This document shows positions 59,823-60,790 of a DNA stretch of 60,790 nt, piece by piece. How positions within the stretch are numbered: position 1 is the first letter of the stretch; each line of letters opens with the position of its first letter. This DNA comes from Candidatus Cybelea septentrionalis (GTDB taxonomy: Bacteria; Vulcanimicrobiota; Vulcanimicrobiia; Vulcanimicrobiales; Vulcanimicrobiaceae), in contig PMHJ01000010.1 in the NCBI GenBank assembly GCA_003158175.1, positions 58,224-119,013 of the forward strand, in the 5' to 3' direction. The position numbers were made by a program, and so were the translations under genes. A model generated the notes under the pieces. It worked only from the letters and a program-made list of their open reading frames with translations. It was not told where the DNA came from and did not search any database.

Positions 59823-60790
59823 TCACGCAGGTTGCTGCATTGCGGCGCGATCGTGAAGCGGGCGCCGTGGCTTGGGCGGATCGTTAAGCAGTGAGCTCCA
59901 ACGCCAGCCGTTCGCAAACGCGTCGATGACCGTGCCGACGTATCGCACGGTGCCTTCGATCGATACGTCGGTTGCGCCCGCCATGTGCGGCGTGACGAAG
60001 CCGTGCGGTGCGTCCACGAGCGGATCGGGGATCGACGGCGGCTCGTTGCGCAGTACATCGAGGCCGGCGGCGCGGATGCGGCCACTCTCGAGCGCGGCAG
60101 TCAACGCCGGCTCGTCGACCAGCGTGCCGCGCGCGACGTTGACGAAGATCGCACCCTGCCTCATCGAAGCGAGCGCGCTCGCGTCGATGAGGTTCTCGTT
60201 CGCGGGCGTGGCCGGTATGCAGAGTACGACGTAGTCGGCGCCGGTCATTGCGAGCTTGAGATCGCCGGCCGCGTAAGCGTCGGCGTCGTTTGGCGCACGC
60301 TCGGGGTGGTCGTCGACGATGGTGAAGTGCACGCCGAACGGACGCAGCCGCTTGACGAGTTCGCGACCGACGCCTCCGAAACCGACAATGCAGACGTCTT
60401 TGCCCAACAGCGCCTGCGCCGGCCGCTCTAGTTTGACGTCACGATCGCGTTCCGATTCGAGCGCGAGGCTCAAATCGCGCGACGATGCCAATAACAGGAG
60501 GACGGCCCACTCGGCGACGGAGCTCGCGTTGCCGGTTTCGCCGGACGGTGCGAACGAAACCCAGATTCCGAGGCTACTCGCGGCCTCGACATCGACGCCT
60601 TTGTAGCCGGCACTCGTCGTCTGCACGAGTTCCAGCTGCGGCTGGGTTTCCAGCAGCTTACGATCGATCTCCCCGGCACCCAAGAGAATCTGAAAATCGT
60701 TTGCCGGCGGCGGTGCGGCCGGGCGCCACGTTACGAGTTTGTGATCGGACAAACGGGCGGTCAGATGCTCGAACTCCGACGCTGCGTACG
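59823..60790 (-). CDS. D-isomer-specific 2-hydroxyacid dehydrogenase (5' end beyond right edge)
   Basis: The frame stays open past a TTG at 60752 to the window edge, and the extra codons (YAASEFEHLTARLSDHK) look like a normal N-terminus, so the start lies outside. NAD motif GFGGVGREL, then CIPATPANENLI, NVARGTLVDEPAL (catalytic Arg region) and FVTPHMAGAT (catalytic His) identify the family. It oxidises or reduces a 2-hydroxy acid. It is convergent with the methyltransferase, 16 bases apart. Confidence 0.9.
   Translation of the reverse strand, partial: YAASEFEHLTARLSDHKLVTWRPAAPPPANDFQILLGAGEIDRKLLETQPQLELVQTTSAGYKGVDVEAASSLGIWVSFAPSGETGNASSVAEWAVLLLLASSRDLSLALESERDRDVKLERPAQALLGKDVCIVGFGGVGRELVKRLRPFGVHFTIVDDHPERAPNDADAYAAGDLKLAMTGADYVVLCIPATPANENLIDASALASMRQGAIFVNVARGTLVDEPALTAALESGRIRAAGLDVLRNEPPSIPDPLVDAPHGFVTPHMAGATDVSIEGTVRYVGTVIDAFANGWRWSSLLNDPPKPRRPLHDRAAMQQPA

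Overview
The window looks like GC-rich bacterial chromosome, most probably from an uncultured acidobacteria/chloroflexi-like soil lineage. My best guess is Candidatus Eremiobacterota (WPS-2). That guess rests on the dense set of small lipoproteins with LAGC/VSGC lipoboxes and beta-propeller or GloVer-type repeats, and on the DAP-pathway and HTH-ATPase style. No rRNA or marker gene confirms it.

Layout. (1) 1-4.4 kb is accessory DNA: a SWIM-domain DDE transposase cut by the left edge, a P63C-domain protein, small membrane or secreted ORFs and a short dispersed repeat. (2) 4.4-7.4 kb holds a lipoprotein and a divergent TetR/MFS efflux pair with a clear palindromic operator. (3) 7.4-24.6 kb is one long minus-strand run. 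In transcription order it reads: NDP-sugar nucleotidyltransferase, GT4 glycosyltransferase, six-hairpin-like protein, PcrA/UvrD helicase, dapB-asd-lysC-dapA, WecG/TagA glycosyltransferase, a second nucleotidyltransferase, ComF, ribD, riboflavin synthase, thioesterase, two zinc-type dehydrogenases and an esterase. Many junctions are 4-base ATGA/GTGA overlaps, so translational coupling is likely. The set joins lysine/DAP (cell wall) supply, surface sugar synthesis and riboflavin synthesis.

(4) 24.66-42 kb is the accessory island. A frameshifted HNH endonuclease gene precedes tRNA-Gln(CTG) and tRNA-Glu(CTC). The 21-base 3' end of tRNA-Glu recurs exactly at 37097-37117 and with two mismatches at 41424-41444, so two integrative elements seem to sit in tandem. 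Element 1 (about 11.7 kb) carries Int, Xis, small ORFs, a lambda-O-like replication initiator with three 24-base-spaced palindromic iterons inside its own gene, small HTH proteins, a Cro/CI-like regulator under four tandem sigma70-type promoters, a second tyrosine recombinase, four small ORFs mostly encoding membrane proteins, and a DUF4238 gene beside its right att site. I see no capsid, terminase or conjugation genes. Element 2 (about 4.3 kb) is decayed: its integrase has a single frameshift. A second HNH gene, also broken by one base, lies just past its right end.

(5) 42-60.8 kb is chromosome rich in exported proteins and regulators: a secreted LolA-like protein, an NHL-like lipoprotein, a sedolisin-like lipoprotein that seems to lack its catalytic serine, an XRE-NB-ARC-TPR regulator, a peptide-type ABC substrate-binding lipoprotein with a possible ACG start, a TPR protein, a GloVer-repeat lipoprotein, a quinone-type oxidoreductase, a LuxR-ATPase regulator, a methyltransferase, and a 2-hydroxyacid dehydrogenase cut by the right edge.

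The most interesting parts are the initiator with an intragenic origin, the promoter array, the cargo cassette of element 1, and the in-frame invasion of riboflavin synthase by a dispersed repeat.
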